Positions 48,190-57,440 of a DNA stretch of 64,000 bases are shown here, in pieces (position 1 is the first letter of the stretch; each line of letters begins with the position of its first letter). The position numbers were made by a program, and so were the translations under genes. The DNA lies in assembly GCF_003330725.1 (NCBI RefSeq), contig NZ_CP030840.1, forward strand, positions 2,480,001-2,544,000, written 5' to 3'. The notes beneath the pieces were generated by a model, which searched no databases, was not told the origin of the DNA, and saw only the letters and a program-made list of their open reading frames with translations. Source of the stretch: Acidisarcina polymorpha. Lineage in GTDB: Bacteria; Acidobacteriota; Terriglobia; Terriglobales; Acidobacteriaceae.

Positions 48190-48957
48190 ATGCCTGATGC
48201 AGAGAAGAGTAATCCAGGAAAACGAACGGCACTCGTGACCGGCGCCTCGCGTGGATTGGGCGCGGCAATTGCGACGGAACTTGCCGCAAAGGGAATGCAG
48301 GTAGCGGTCAACTATTTTCAGAGTCGAGCGGCCGCCGAGGACCTCTGCCAGAGGATTCGCGCATCGGGTGGAAGCGCCGAGGCATTCGGCGCGGATGTGC
48401 GCGATGAGGAGGAGGTAGCAACCCTGGTCGCGGCGACTCGCGCCCACTTTGGAGAAATCGATTGCCTGGTGCTCAACGCGACCGGGCCCCAGCCGATGCT
48501 TCCGATCGAACAGCAGACGTGGCAAATCTATCTCGATCAGCTTGAGTTTTTTGTGAAGTCGCCGCTGCTGCTGGTGCAACAGGTGCTACCACAGATGAAG
48601 AAGAGAGGCTTCGGGAGAATCATACAAATCGGGAGCGAGGTCGTGGAGCTCGGCAATCCGAACTTCGCGAACTATGTCGCGGCCAAAGGAGCGCAGCTGG
48701 GGCAGACGCGGTCATGGGCCCGAGAATTGGCGCCGTTTGGGATCACGGTGAACCTGGTGGCTCCCGGCTGGATTCCGACGGAGCGGCACGTCGATTCGAG
48801 CCAGCAAGAAATGGATCAATACATAGCCGGCGTCCCGATGCGGCGCATGGGAACCGCGGAGGATGTGGGCAGGATGGTCGCCTATCTCGCGAGCGACGAA
48901 GCAAATTTTCTTACTGGACAGAAGTTTGCCGTAAACGGCGGCAACACGCTGTTGTGA
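48190..48957 (+). CDS. SDR-family oxidoreductase
   Basis: 255 residues from ATG 48190, which has GAGAGGAA six bases upstream; ATG 48175 lies before it. The cofactor motif is TGASRGLG, and the structural NNAG is replaced by NATG. The catalytic residues lie in IIQIGSEVVELGNPNFANYV and AAKG, giving Ser, Tyr and Lys. An acceptor cannot be named. It starts 54 bp after the LacI gene, so it is probably under LacI control and may act on the compound taken up by the adjacent receptor. Confidence 0.87.
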   Translation: MPDAEKSNPGKRTALVTGASRGLGAAIATELAAKGMQVAVNYFQSRAAAEDLCQRIRASGGSAEAFGADVRDEEEVATLVAATRAHFGEIDCLVLNATGPQPMLPIEQQTWQIYLDQLEFFVKSPLLLVQQVLPQMKKRGFGRIIQIGSEVVELGNPNFANYVAAKGAQLGQTRSWARELAPFGITVNLVAPGWIPTERHVDSSQQEMDQYIAGVPMRRMGTAEDVGRMVAYLASDEANFLTGQKFAVNGGNTLL

Positions 48958-49004
48958 TGCTCTTCCGAATCTGACGGCTTATTCGACTTAGATAAGACGG
49001 CCGT

Positions 49005-49033
49005 CCTGCAGCTCAGATAAAGCTGTCGGCAGG
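49005..49033. terminator. Weak stem-loop between convergent genes
   Basis: CCTGC (49005-49009)/GCAGG (49029-49033) and AGCT (49010-49013)/AGCT (49021-49024) form a bulged hairpin between the SDR and the third receptor gene. No U-tract. Confidence 0.3.
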
Positions 49034-49046
49034 AAAGACGATTTCC

Positions 49047-52000
49047 CTAGAAATTAAATTTTGCCGCAAGTTGCATGAGGCGAGGCGCGGCGGCATTGAC
49101 GATGTGGCCGAAGTTGGGATCTTGGACTTGCGCATCCACAGCTGTTGGACCGTAGAACTGCGCATGGTTGAAGACGTTGAATGCTTCCGCACGAAATTCG
49201 AGATATTTGGATTCGGTCAGGTGCACACTTTTTTTGAGCGCCATGTCGTAGTTGTCGATGCCGGGTCCGTGGAAGACGCGGCGTCTGGCATTGCCGAGCT
49301 GACCGAGGTTTTCAACCGGAAACAATGCGACGTTGAAAGCGGACCTGCCATTGCGGCCGTTGGTGTTGATTCGAAGCGGTCCTGGTAACTGCTGCGGGGT
49401 GTCGAGCAGGTAGTTGTTGACTCCGTTGCCAAGGGTGCCGAGGAGAGAGTTATCGGAGTTGTCGGTTAACGTGACCGGAAAGCCGGTTGCGAAACGGGTA
49501 GTTCCGGAGAGGCTCCACTCGGAGGTCAGGCGGTTCGAGCTGCGAAAGATGCTTTCAATAGGAAGGGCAAGGGTATAGCTGCCGACGAAGGTGTGCCGTT
49601 GGTCCCACGCGGAGATCGCCCGGCTTTGGCGCGGATCGATTGGATTCAGCTGCTCGCCGATGTTGGAGCCTTGATCGATCGACTTGGCGAAGGTGTAACT
49701 GAGTAGCAATTGCGAGCCGCCGCGGCGATAGCGCAAGGTGGATTCGAGGGCATTGAAGTTCGAGTTGGCGATCGAGCTGTCCGAGGTATTTTCGCCATAG
49801 TTTTCGCCATCGCCGACGCGTGCTCCATTGTTTTGGCCGGAGCGGGTGCCGTAGACGGGCTGGCCGGTTGCGCCGGTATAAGTGGTGTCTTCGCCAAAGG
49901 GGCCGCAGCCTGGAAGGCTGAGACATAAGGATGGATTGCCGAGGTTGACGGAAGAGACAGCGAGGATGTGGTGCCCCTGATTACCGACATAGCTCACTGT
50001 CAACACCGTCGTTGGAGTGATTTGCCGCTGCACTGACAACATGTAGTTGTTGATGTAAGGCGCCCGATTCCGGTAGTAGAAAAATGGGTCCGCCGACAAC
50101 GGGGCGAAGTTGGCCCAGTCGATGGAGGTGTCCGGACGGGACCTCGACACGCTATGCGGAGGAAAGGGAAATGGGAATCGCTGCCCATTATTGACGCCGC
50201 TGGCAGCGGTAATGAAGGGTGTGGCCAGCAGCGGAGGCCCGGGACTGAGGTAGTTATATCCAAAGGGCGGCACGGCGTACATGATGCCGGCAAGCAGCCC
50301 AGGAAACTGGGTATAAAACTTGCCATAACTTGCGCGAATGCTGCTCTTGCCCTGGCCGCCAAAGATCCTGCTCCATAGCCCCTGGTCGAAGCGGGGCGAG
50401 TAGGCAAAGCCAACTCTGGGGGCAAAGTTTTTATAACTTGCGGGCGCGAGGGTTTTCGGGATTCCAGGATCACCGGCGACCAACAGTCCGGGAAGCGCTC
50501 CAGGATAAAGTGTGGATTGCGCCCCGGGAATCCAGGTCTGCAGCTGGTTGTACTTCTCCGAGAAGGGAATGATCAGGTCCCAGCGGATGCCGGCATTGAT
50601 GGTGAGGTCACTTCGAGGGCGCCAACTGTCTTGCGCATAGGCGCCCAGGTAATGGTTGCGCAGGTAGAAGGGCTGACCAGATGACTGGGTGTAGTTGCTA
50701 GGAACACCTATAAGCAGATCGGCGTAGGGATTTCCGGTTTCGGTCCCGTTGATATTGAAAGTACCGTTGAAGGTGGCATTCGGATGCTCATTTATCTGAT
50801 CAAGGTGGAACTGCATGCCGGTTTTCAACGTGTGCGCGCCGATGACTCGGGATAGTCCATCGCTTAAATAGAAGGTATTGTTCACCTGGGTTTCATTGGT
50901 GATCGGAACGCCCATGACGAAGGCCGGAAAGGTAATGTTTTCGATGCCCTCGAACTGCGGCGCCTGCACGTAGATGCCAGGGGTGCCCGCGCCGGTGGTA
51001 AATCCCTGCGACGCGAGACTGACGCCGACACCTCCTTTCGGTTGGCCGATGATATTGGCATTGCGGAGATAGCCAAGGTGAAACTCGTTGACGGTGTTTG
51101 ATCCGATGACCTTGGTGTCGCCGAGCGAGAGCAATTGTGCGCGTCCGATGAACAGCGCGTCGAATCCCGGGATGCTGGCCCCGGCGACGGAGCCTGGATA
51201 GGGATTATCGAGGTTGTAGTCGTCGATGAAGTAATAGGCGGAGATTTCACCCAGCCTGCTGCTCTTGTCGAGGCGAACCGAACCCTTGTCGTCACGAACC
51301 GTTTGCGCAAAAGCAGAACTCGAATACTGGCTGGCGCTGGTGTTGGGAGAAGGAATGTATTGCAACAGATTCTGTCCGGGCGCCGACCAGGCTGACTTGG
51401 GAACCACTCCGTTGGGAAAAACATTGGAGTACGGTTCTCCCGAGGTGACGGCGTAACCTAACTTCTGGGTGAGGATGGAGGCGAGATAGGGGCCGCTGAC
51501 TGATCCGGTGAGGTTGTCGAATACCCCGGTGCGTTCGGCGACGGTGGGTACGGAGATGTTTCCGGTAGAAACGCCCTGGCTGGTGCGAGTGCCCTGATAG
51601 TCGCCGAAGAAGAAAAAGCCGTTGCCGCTTAATTGACTGCTGACGGGTCCGCCCAGGGTGCCACCGAACTGATTCTGCTTAAACGCCGACCGAGTTGGGT
51701 CAAAGTATCCGCGGGCGTCGAGGTTCGTATTGCGAAGGAACTCGAAGGCGTTCCCATGAAATGCGTTCGAACCCTGGCGGCTGACGACGGTGACCATGCC
51801 GCCGTTGTAGTTCCCGTATTCGGGATCGAAGTTGTTAGTGAGAACGCGGAACTCCTCGATCGAATCGAGGTTCGGGATGATTGAGGCGCCGCCATTCATG
51901 TGTTCCTGAACATCGATGCCGTTCACGATGAATCCGTTAGAGGATTCGCGCTGGCCGTTGATGGAGAGGTTGCCGGGATTCAGATCGCCTGACGGATCGA

Positions 52001-52571
52001 GGGCACCAGTGACACCGGCCATGATGACAGAGTTCGGCAATAAGGTGGAGATTGGCGAGACTCCGGGCTGAATCGCGAGCAGATCGGTATAACTTCTCCC
52101 ATTGAGCGGGAGCGAGGTCAATTGCGCGCTGGAGACGACCTCGCCGAGATGGGTGGCGATGGTTTCGACGGCGACACTCGAGGCGCCGGTCACGACGACA
52201 TCGTCCGATCGCTCGCCGAGCGTAAGCGATGCGTCTATGCGAAGAGCGGAGTCGGTGTCGACCGCCAGATCCATCCTCTGCTGGATGGTGAATCCTTTCG
52301 CGGAAATGGCGAGATCGTAGTGCCCAACCGGAAGGTTTGGGAAGGCAAAAGTCCCCTGACGATCGGTGACTGCATGATGGGTTGTCCGTTGAGCGTTGTT
52401 GACGAGGGTGAGGGCGGCACCTGGAATGACTGCGCCGCTGGGATCGGTGACGGTGCCGGAGATGCTGCCACCGGTCGCTGCCTGCAACTGCAGGGTCATG
52501 AGAAGAATGAAAACGAGGATTGTCGGAGTCAGGTAGGTCGTACGTAGGCAATGCGACTTCGAGGCGGACAT
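49047..52571 (-). CDS. Oar-like TonB-dependent outer-membrane receptor with carboxypeptidase-regulatory domain
   Basis: 1174 residues and intact. A signal peptide (LVFILLMTLQLQA) leads into the regulatory beta-sandwich (GSISGTVTDPSGAVIPGAAL). The plug follows (LTSLPLNGRSYTDLLAIQPG, then NGIDVQEHMNGG and VVSRQGSNAFHGNAF), and then the beta-barrel, ending in an aromatic phenylalanine (QLAAKFNF). It is about as long as the other two receptors, but the plug and barrel segments differ, so it is not a recent copy. It probably takes up a large nutrient with the help of TonB. No SusD-like or hydrolase gene is directly next to it on the same strand. Confidence 0.92.
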   Translation of the reverse strand: MSASKSHCLRTTYLTPTILVFILLMTLQLQAATGGSISGTVTDPSGAVIPGAALTLVNNAQRTTHHAVTDRQGTFAFPNLPVGHYDLAISAKGFTIQQRMDLAVDTDSALRIDASLTLGERSDDVVVTGASSVAVETIATHLGEVVSSAQLTSLPLNGRSYTDLLAIQPGVSPISTLLPNSVIMAGVTGALDPSGDLNPGNLSINGQRESSNGFIVNGIDVQEHMNGGASIIPNLDSIEEFRVLTNNFDPEYGNYNGGMVTVVSRQGSNAFHGNAFEFLRNTNLDARGYFDPTRSAFKQNQFGGTLGGPVSSQLSGNGFFFFGDYQGTRTSQGVSTGNISVPTVAERTGVFDNLTGSVSGPYLASILTQKLGYAVTSGEPYSNVFPNGVVPKSAWSAPGQNLLQYIPSPNTSASQYSSSAFAQTVRDDKGSVRLDKSSRLGEISAYYFIDDYNLDNPYPGSVAGASIPGFDALFIGRAQLLSLGDTKVIGSNTVNEFHLGYLRNANIIGQPKGGVGVSLASQGFTTGAGTPGIYVQAPQFEGIENITFPAFVMGVPITNETQVNNTFYLSDGLSRVIGAHTLKTGMQFHLDQINEHPNATFNGTFNINGTETGNPYADLLIGVPSNYTQSSGQPFYLRNHYLGAYAQDSWRPRSDLTINAGIRWDLIIPFSEKYNQLQTWIPGAQSTLYPGALPGLLVAGDPGIPKTLAPASYKNFAPRVGFAYSPRFDQGLWSRIFGGQGKSSIRASYGKFYTQFPGLLAGIMYAVPPFGYNYLSPGPPLLATPFITAASGVNNGQRFPFPFPPHSVSRSRPDTSIDWANFAPLSADPFFYYRNRAPYINNYMLSVQRQITPTTVLTVSYVGNQGHHILAVSSVNLGNPSLCLSLPGCGPFGEDTTYTGATGQPVYGTRSGQNNGARVGDGENYGENTSDSSIANSNFNALESTLRYRRGGSQLLLSYTFAKSIDQGSNIGEQLNPIDPRQSRAISAWDQRHTFVGSYTLALPIESIFRSSNRLTSEWSLSGTTRFATGFPVTLTDNSDNSLLGTLGNGVNNYLLDTPQQLPGPLRINTNGRNGRSAFNVALFPVENLGQLGNARRRVFHGPGIDNYDMALKKSVHLTESKYLEFRAEAFNVFNHAQFYGPTAVDAQVQDPNFGHIVNAAAPRLMQLAAKFNF

Positions 52572-52991
52572 CGTTTTTCTCAGACCGAATAAAGCCGTTG
52601 GTCCGCGCGAAGGCTGTTATTGCACAGACTCTTTAACAAGCCAGCCTTTTAGAGCGAGGGTGACGGCGTTTATGAATATCGTGTGACGGCGGGTCGAGAA
52701 CTTCTTCTCTAATTCAGACGCCAGGCAAGGAGAATTTTGCCTCGCCATCCATATGCTACTCCATCCATTCCCAACCTATGCTCCGAGTACGCGGTAGCTT
52801 GCTCGAGCAGATTGCGCCGGACGGGAAAAGTTAAATGTTATTTCTTGCTTCCAAGGCAATCCGAAGGATAAGGTACTCCGTACTCAGGGAAACGAACGGT
52901 AAGCTCCTGAACCCCAAGACAATTCATTCATTCACATCCTGTGCAGGCTCTTCCCGTTCCCGAACGCACGATGAAGTTATGGGAGAGTCGT
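52572..52991. other. 420-bp divergent regulatory region
   Basis: The region lies between the third receptor (minus) and the DUF4331 gene (plus). A small hairpin, AGGCAA (52723-52728)/TTGCCT (52737-52742), is the only clear structure. No convincing promoter hexamers were found. Confidence 0.5.
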
Positions 52992-54617
52992 ATGTCGAAA
53001 GTAAGATCCTTCGCCGGACTCGCTTTGAGTCTGCTTATCGCTGTGCCGCCCGGAGCCTTGGCATCAAGCCATCGGGAAGCACCTATTACTGCACTGGACC
53101 ACGCCGCTGACATTACCGATTTTTATGCCTTTGTCAGCTACGATCATCCGGACCGCGTCACCTTCGTCCTGAATGTGGATCCGTTTCTGCAGCCGAGCAA
53201 TGGACCCAACTACTTCCCCTTCGACCCCTCGATCGTTTACCAGATCAAAATCGACAACAATCATGACGCCGTGCCGGACGTCACTTTTCAGTTCCGGTTC
53301 CAGACCACGATCCGTGATCCTCAGCTCTTTACCGGCTTTGCCGGTGCGGGAGCCGGCATCGATGCGCCCGCAAATTCGCCTGCGCCGGTCCCGCCGGGTA
53401 CTCCGATTATTCCTCCTGCGATCACTTCGCTCACGGGGCCGGGATCTGCCGGCTTGAGTCTGGAACAGACATTCGCCGTCAACATGCTTAAGGGCGATCA
53501 CAACATTGCGTTGAAGAACAAGACGGGCAGTCCGCTGATCGCGGTCCCCAGCAACGTAGGCCCGCGCACCATGCCGGACTATGACGCCCTGGCGGCACAG
53601 GGGATTTATAACCTCCAAGGGACGGATGCTTCCGATATCAAGGTCTTCGCGGGCACCGTGGCCGATCCGTTCTTTATCGACCTGGGCGCGGCCTTTGACA
53701 GCTTCAACTTCCGCGCGGCTGCGGGCGGGGGTGTTCTTACCAAGTTGCAGGATGCCAACGACCAACTCAACACCGCCCCTAATTCGGTCGCTGGCTTCAA
53801 CGTCAACACCATCGTCATCGAGGTGCCCATTTGCCTGCTGACGAGCGATGGAGCCCAACATAAGTCCACGGATCCGAAGGCGGTCATCGGGGCATGGGCA
53901 ACCACCTCCAGGTCAGAGATGACGATTCGACCGCCCCACACACCGGCCGAAAATTCAGGCCGCCTTGCCCAGGTTCAGCGCCTTGGTAATCCACTGATCA
54001 ACGAATTGATTATCGGAACTGGCAGCAAGGATTACTGGAGCATGTCGCACCCGCTGGACGATAGTCAATTCGCGGCCTTCGACCTCGATCCGCTGCTTGC
54101 CAGGGTCTTCAATGCGGTGTTTGGCATCAATATACCGGCTCCCCCCAGAACCGATCTTCTCCCGCTGGTCACTTACGCGGCCCCGATAGCTCCCCCGGAC
54201 ACTCCCGCCGGGCCGATCGCCGACCTGTTGCGGCTCAACACTGGTGTGGCACCGACGCCCTTGGTAAGTCGCAGGCGCCTGGGTCTGCTCGACGGGGATG
54301 CTGCCGGATTCCCGAATGGGCGGCGGCTCACCGATGATGTCGTCGACATTGCCGCGAGAGTGGTCGCGGGCGGCGTGCTGAGCCCGGGATTCAATGTCGC
54401 GCCGAACAACCTGCTCGGCGATGGCGTGAACGCGCCAGACGTCCCGCCACAGGAGACGTTTCCCTATGTGCACTATGCGTATAGCGGACGCGACAGCCGT
54501 CACATCAGTCCGGGCGATCCTACTGGCTGCGGCGATCAGCCGCCGTCGTCCAGCTCGCAGAACTCGGATGCTCCGCCTGCCAACCAGGGCGGTCCCGCGC
54601 CCTGCCCTGTGAACTAG
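52992..54617 (+). CDS. DUF4331 secreted protein
   Basis: 541 residues from ATG 52992, with GGGAGAG five bases upstream; other in-frame ATGs at 52941 and 52971 come before that site. A signal peptide (GLALSLLIAVPPGALA) is followed by the DUF4331 hallmark ASSHREAPITALDHAADITD and FYAF, then a long beta-rich domain (SYDHPDRVTFVLNVDPF and more). The family is widespread in Proteobacteria and Acidobacteria, secreted, and uncharacterised. It begins a group of three genes on this strand with the TPR protein and the nickel permease. A 10-bp-stem hairpin separates it from the next gene. Confidence 0.9.
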   Translation: MSKVRSFAGLALSLLIAVPPGALASSHREAPITALDHAADITDFYAFVSYDHPDRVTFVLNVDPFLQPSNGPNYFPFDPSIVYQIKIDNNHDAVPDVTFQFRFQTTIRDPQLFTGFAGAGAGIDAPANSPAPVPPGTPIIPPAITSLTGPGSAGLSLEQTFAVNMLKGDHNIALKNKTGSPLIAVPSNVGPRTMPDYDALAAQGIYNLQGTDASDIKVFAGTVADPFFIDLGAAFDSFNFRAAAGGGVLTKLQDANDQLNTAPNSVAGFNVNTIVIEVPICLLTSDGAQHKSTDPKAVIGAWATTSRSEMTIRPPHTPAENSGRLAQVQRLGNPLINELIIGTGSKDYWSMSHPLDDSQFAAFDLDPLLARVFNAVFGINIPAPPRTDLLPLVTYAAPIAPPDTPAGPIADLLRLNTGVAPTPLVSRRRLGLLDGDAAGFPNGRRLTDDVVDIAARVVAGGVLSPGFNVAPNNLLGDGVNAPDVPPQETFPYVHYAYSGRDSRHISPGDPTGCGDQPPSSSSQNSDAPPANQGGPAPCPVN

Positions 54618-54642
54618 AACAAGGTTGTCGCGATGGACTGCT

Positions 54643-54677
54643 GACCTCTGCGTGGAGTGTCTCTCTGCGCAGAGGTC
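54643..54677. terminator. Stem-loop after the DUF4331 gene
   Basis: GACCTCTGCG (54643-54652) pairs perfectly with CGCAGAGGTC (54668-54677) around a 15-base loop. With no U-tract, it may be a partial terminator or a stabiliser between the two cotranscribed genes. Confidence 0.45.
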
Positions 54678-54700
54678 GAAATCTCACACGGCGGTACAGC

Positions 54701-54740
54701 GGTTTCTTAGTACAAGGGTTTCTTAGTACAAGGGTTTCTT
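54701..54740 (+). repeat. 16-bp tandem repeat ending at the start codon
   Basis: GGTTTCTTAGTACAAG occurs at 54701-54716 and 54717-54732, then the first half (GGTTTCTT) at 54733-54740 runs into the ATG at 54741. The unit junction makes AAGGG, so each copy carries a ribosome-binding-site-like word; the one at 54730-54734 is six bases from the ATG. Confidence 0.9.
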
Positions 54741-57440
54741 ATGAGATTGCGATATACATCGCTTCTGATTGGTGTTGCCCTCGCATGCGCGTCAGGATTC
54801 GCCGAGCAAAAGGAAGGCACTCCGGCGCAGCAGAGCATTGCGGCGGCGCAGCAGCAGATCAAGCTCGATCCGAAGAAGGTGCAGGCTTTCAACGAACTGG
54901 CGCTGGGGCTGCTGCGAAGAAGTCGCGAGACTGCGGATGCCAAGTATCTAAAGGATGCCGAAGCCGCTCTCGCCCAAGGTTTGCAACTGGCGCCCGGGGA
55001 CTTCCAGATGCAGCGGACGGAGGTGGCGCTGATGCTGGGGCGTCATGATTTTGCTCAGGCGAAGGAACGCGCACTCATTCTTCACCACCGCACGCCGGAC
55101 GATGTAGCCACCTATGGAGATATCGCTGAAGCGGACATAGCGCTAGGCAACTATCCGGATGCGGAGACGAATGCGCAGTGGATGATGAATCTGCGGCCCA
55201 ACAATATTCCGGCGCTGATTGCTGGAGCGGAACTGCGGGTGCTGTATGGAGATCCTGCAGGCGCCATCGATTTCCTGAACCGGGCATCGTCGGAGACCTC
55301 GCCGGCCGAGGTCGAGGAGCTCGCTTGGATTGCGAACCGCGTTGCGTCGATCCAGGTCGAATCAGGACAAGTCGACGCGGCCGAGCAGACGCTCGAACAG
55401 GCGGAGCGGATCTTTCCCGGATATGTCTCCACAATGGAGAACCTGGCTGCGGTTCGGATGGCGCAGAATCGCGCTAACGATGCGGTTGAACTCTTGACGA
55501 AGGCCGCCGAGGTCGATAGCGATCCGCACGTGATTTATCGATTGGCGGTGGCGGAGCAGAAGGCGGGGCTGTCTGATGAAGCCCAGGCAAAAGAAGCGCA
55601 GGCGAGCTTTGTGGAATTCGAGAAGATGACGAGCGAGCCGGGAAAAGCGACGCATGAGGCGAGGCTTGATCTTGTTCTGATGGAAGCGGGATTGCCGGCG
55701 AAGGCTCCGGATGCATTGAAGCTCGCGCAGGCGGAGATGGCGGAGCGCCAGGACGTGTGGACGCTCGATGCCTATGCGTGGGCGCTGTTTGCCAACGCGC
55801 AATATCAGGCAGCGGAGGCTGCAGAGCAGAAGGCAATGGCCATTGGAATTCGAAGCGCACAGATCTTCGATCATGCCGGCCATATCGCGCAGAGGCTGAA
55901 CCACAGCGAGGATGCTGCCAGGTACTTCAAACTTTCAATACAATCCAATCCCATGTCGGATTATGCTTCCGATGCTCTTAAGTCAGCAGGAACGACGGTG
56001 CTGGCTTATGCCCCGGAGCAAAGATCGGTTCAGACTGCAAGTGGTTCGCCGTTAGAGCCGGAATCACCCGATGTCTTGCCGCGTCCGACGATTGCTTCGA
56101 AGGAACAGGCTGCGCGGCCGGGCGAAGTGGCAACGGTGGCCGCATCTCTGGTGTTTGCTCCAGTTCCGGAGGCGCTGCTTACACCACACCCTACCGGCAC
56201 CGACCGGCTCATCCAGAGCGCTCAAGCTACTGCGCTGCGGAATCCCAATGACGCCAAGGCGTACTCGGGACTGGGAGCTGCGTACTTTCAGCGTGCCCGT
56301 GAGACTGGCGACGTCAACGATTATCAGCTGGCCGAACAAGCGCTTACCAAATCGCTCGACCTGGTTTCAGCTGACTTTTCGGCAGATGCCGCGCTGGGCA
56401 CGATGGCCTCGGTATGCATGGGAGAGCATCGCTTCAATGATGCACTTAGCTATGCGCAGCGAGGACTGTCGCTGGGAACGGGTGACGTCTCCTCGTTCGC
56501 CATTGTAGGGGACGCTTATGCGGACATGGGCGAGTACGACAAGGCCGCGCTTGCCTATAGTCGACTGACGCCGCGCGACATGACTCTGGAGCCGCGCGCC
56601 GCCTATGCGCGGGACAGCCGGCTCGCCTATTTGAAGCTCATTGCGGGTGACACGCCGGGAGCCATTCTGTTGATGAAAACCGCGGTCGCGGAGGGAGTAG
56701 AGGCCCAGCTTCCGAGTGAGAATCTTGCCTGGTTGTATTACGAACTGGGAGAGTTTTCTACGCTGAGCGGCGACACCGCCTCCGCGAATAGCGCCTACAT
56801 GGCCGCGATCACGATTCATCCCGGAGATTATCGCGCGCTGGCGGGTTTAGCAAAGCTCAGAGCGAACCACGGCCGATCCGCCGAAGCGATTGGGCTTTAT
56901 CAGAGAGCGATCGCCGTCGTCCCGATGCCAATCTTCATTGCCGAACTCGGAGACCTCTACGCACAAACAGGCAATGAGTCCGAAGCCAGAAAGCAGTATG
57001 CACTGGTTGAGTACATCGGGTTGCTTGGGCACATCAATCAAGTGCTCCATAATCGCGACCTCGCGCTTTTCTATGCGGACCACGATGTGAAACTCTCCGA
57101 GGCGCTCGAGCTCGCGCAGAAAGAGCTTGAAGTCCGGCACGACATCTATACCTACGACGCCCTCGCGTGGGCGCTCTGCAAGAACGGCAGGCTGACCGAG
57201 GCTGCGGACGCGAGCGCGAAGGCGTTGCGACTCGGAACCCAGGATCCGCTTCTGCTCTTCCATTCCGGAATGATTGCCGCACGTCTCGGTCAAGTAGAGA
57301 AGGCCCGCGCTGATCTCGAGCAATCGCTGCACATTAATCCCCACTTCGGCCTGATCGATTCGACAGTTGCCCAGCAACAACTCAATAGGCTGGGAATTCA
57401 ATCTGCTTCGAAGGAAGGTTCTGGCCAATATGCTCGCTAA
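54741..57440 (+). CDS. Secreted TPR protein with internal duplication
   Basis: 899 residues. A signal peptide (LLIGVALACASGFA) is followed by TPR helices throughout. The protein is two related halves: LLRRSRETADAKYL and QRARETGDVNDYQ, and RQDVWTLDAYAWALF and RHDIYTYDALAWALC, fall 458-463 residues apart. The half-length unit is therefore about 460 residues, joined by a Pro/Ala-rich linker (about residues 420-485). The ribosome site is supplied by the 16-bp repeat. The nickel permease gene overlaps its 3' end by 11 bp, so the two are translationally linked. It may organise the DUF4331 and permease proteins; its partner is unknown. Confidence 0.87.
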   Translation: MRLRYTSLLIGVALACASGFAEQKEGTPAQQSIAAAQQQIKLDPKKVQAFNELALGLLRRSRETADAKYLKDAEAALAQGLQLAPGDFQMQRTEVALMLGRHDFAQAKERALILHHRTPDDVATYGDIAEADIALGNYPDAETNAQWMMNLRPNNIPALIAGAELRVLYGDPAGAIDFLNRASSETSPAEVEELAWIANRVASIQVESGQVDAAEQTLEQAERIFPGYVSTMENLAAVRMAQNRANDAVELLTKAAEVDSDPHVIYRLAVAEQKAGLSDEAQAKEAQASFVEFEKMTSEPGKATHEARLDLVLMEAGLPAKAPDALKLAQAEMAERQDVWTLDAYAWALFANAQYQAAEAAEQKAMAIGIRSAQIFDHAGHIAQRLNHSEDAARYFKLSIQSNPMSDYASDALKSAGTTVLAYAPEQRSVQTASGSPLEPESPDVLPRPTIASKEQAARPGEVATVAASLVFAPVPEALLTPHPTGTDRLIQSAQATALRNPNDAKAYSGLGAAYFQRARETGDVNDYQLAEQALTKSLDLVSADFSADAALGTMASVCMGEHRFNDALSYAQRGLSLGTGDVSSFAIVGDAYADMGEYDKAALAYSRLTPRDMTLEPRAAYARDSRLAYLKLIAGDTPGAILLMKTAVAEGVEAQLPSENLAWLYYELGEFSTLSGDTASANSAYMAAITIHPGDYRALAGLAKLRANHGRSAEAIGLYQRAIAVVPMPIFIAELGDLYAQTGNESEARKQYALVEYIGLLGHINQVLHNRDLALFYADHDVKLSEALELAQKELEVRHDIYTYDALAWALCKNGRLTEAADASAKALRLGTQDPLLLFHSGMIAARLGQVEKARADLEQSLHINPHFGLIDSTVAQQQLNRLGIQSASKEGSGQYAR

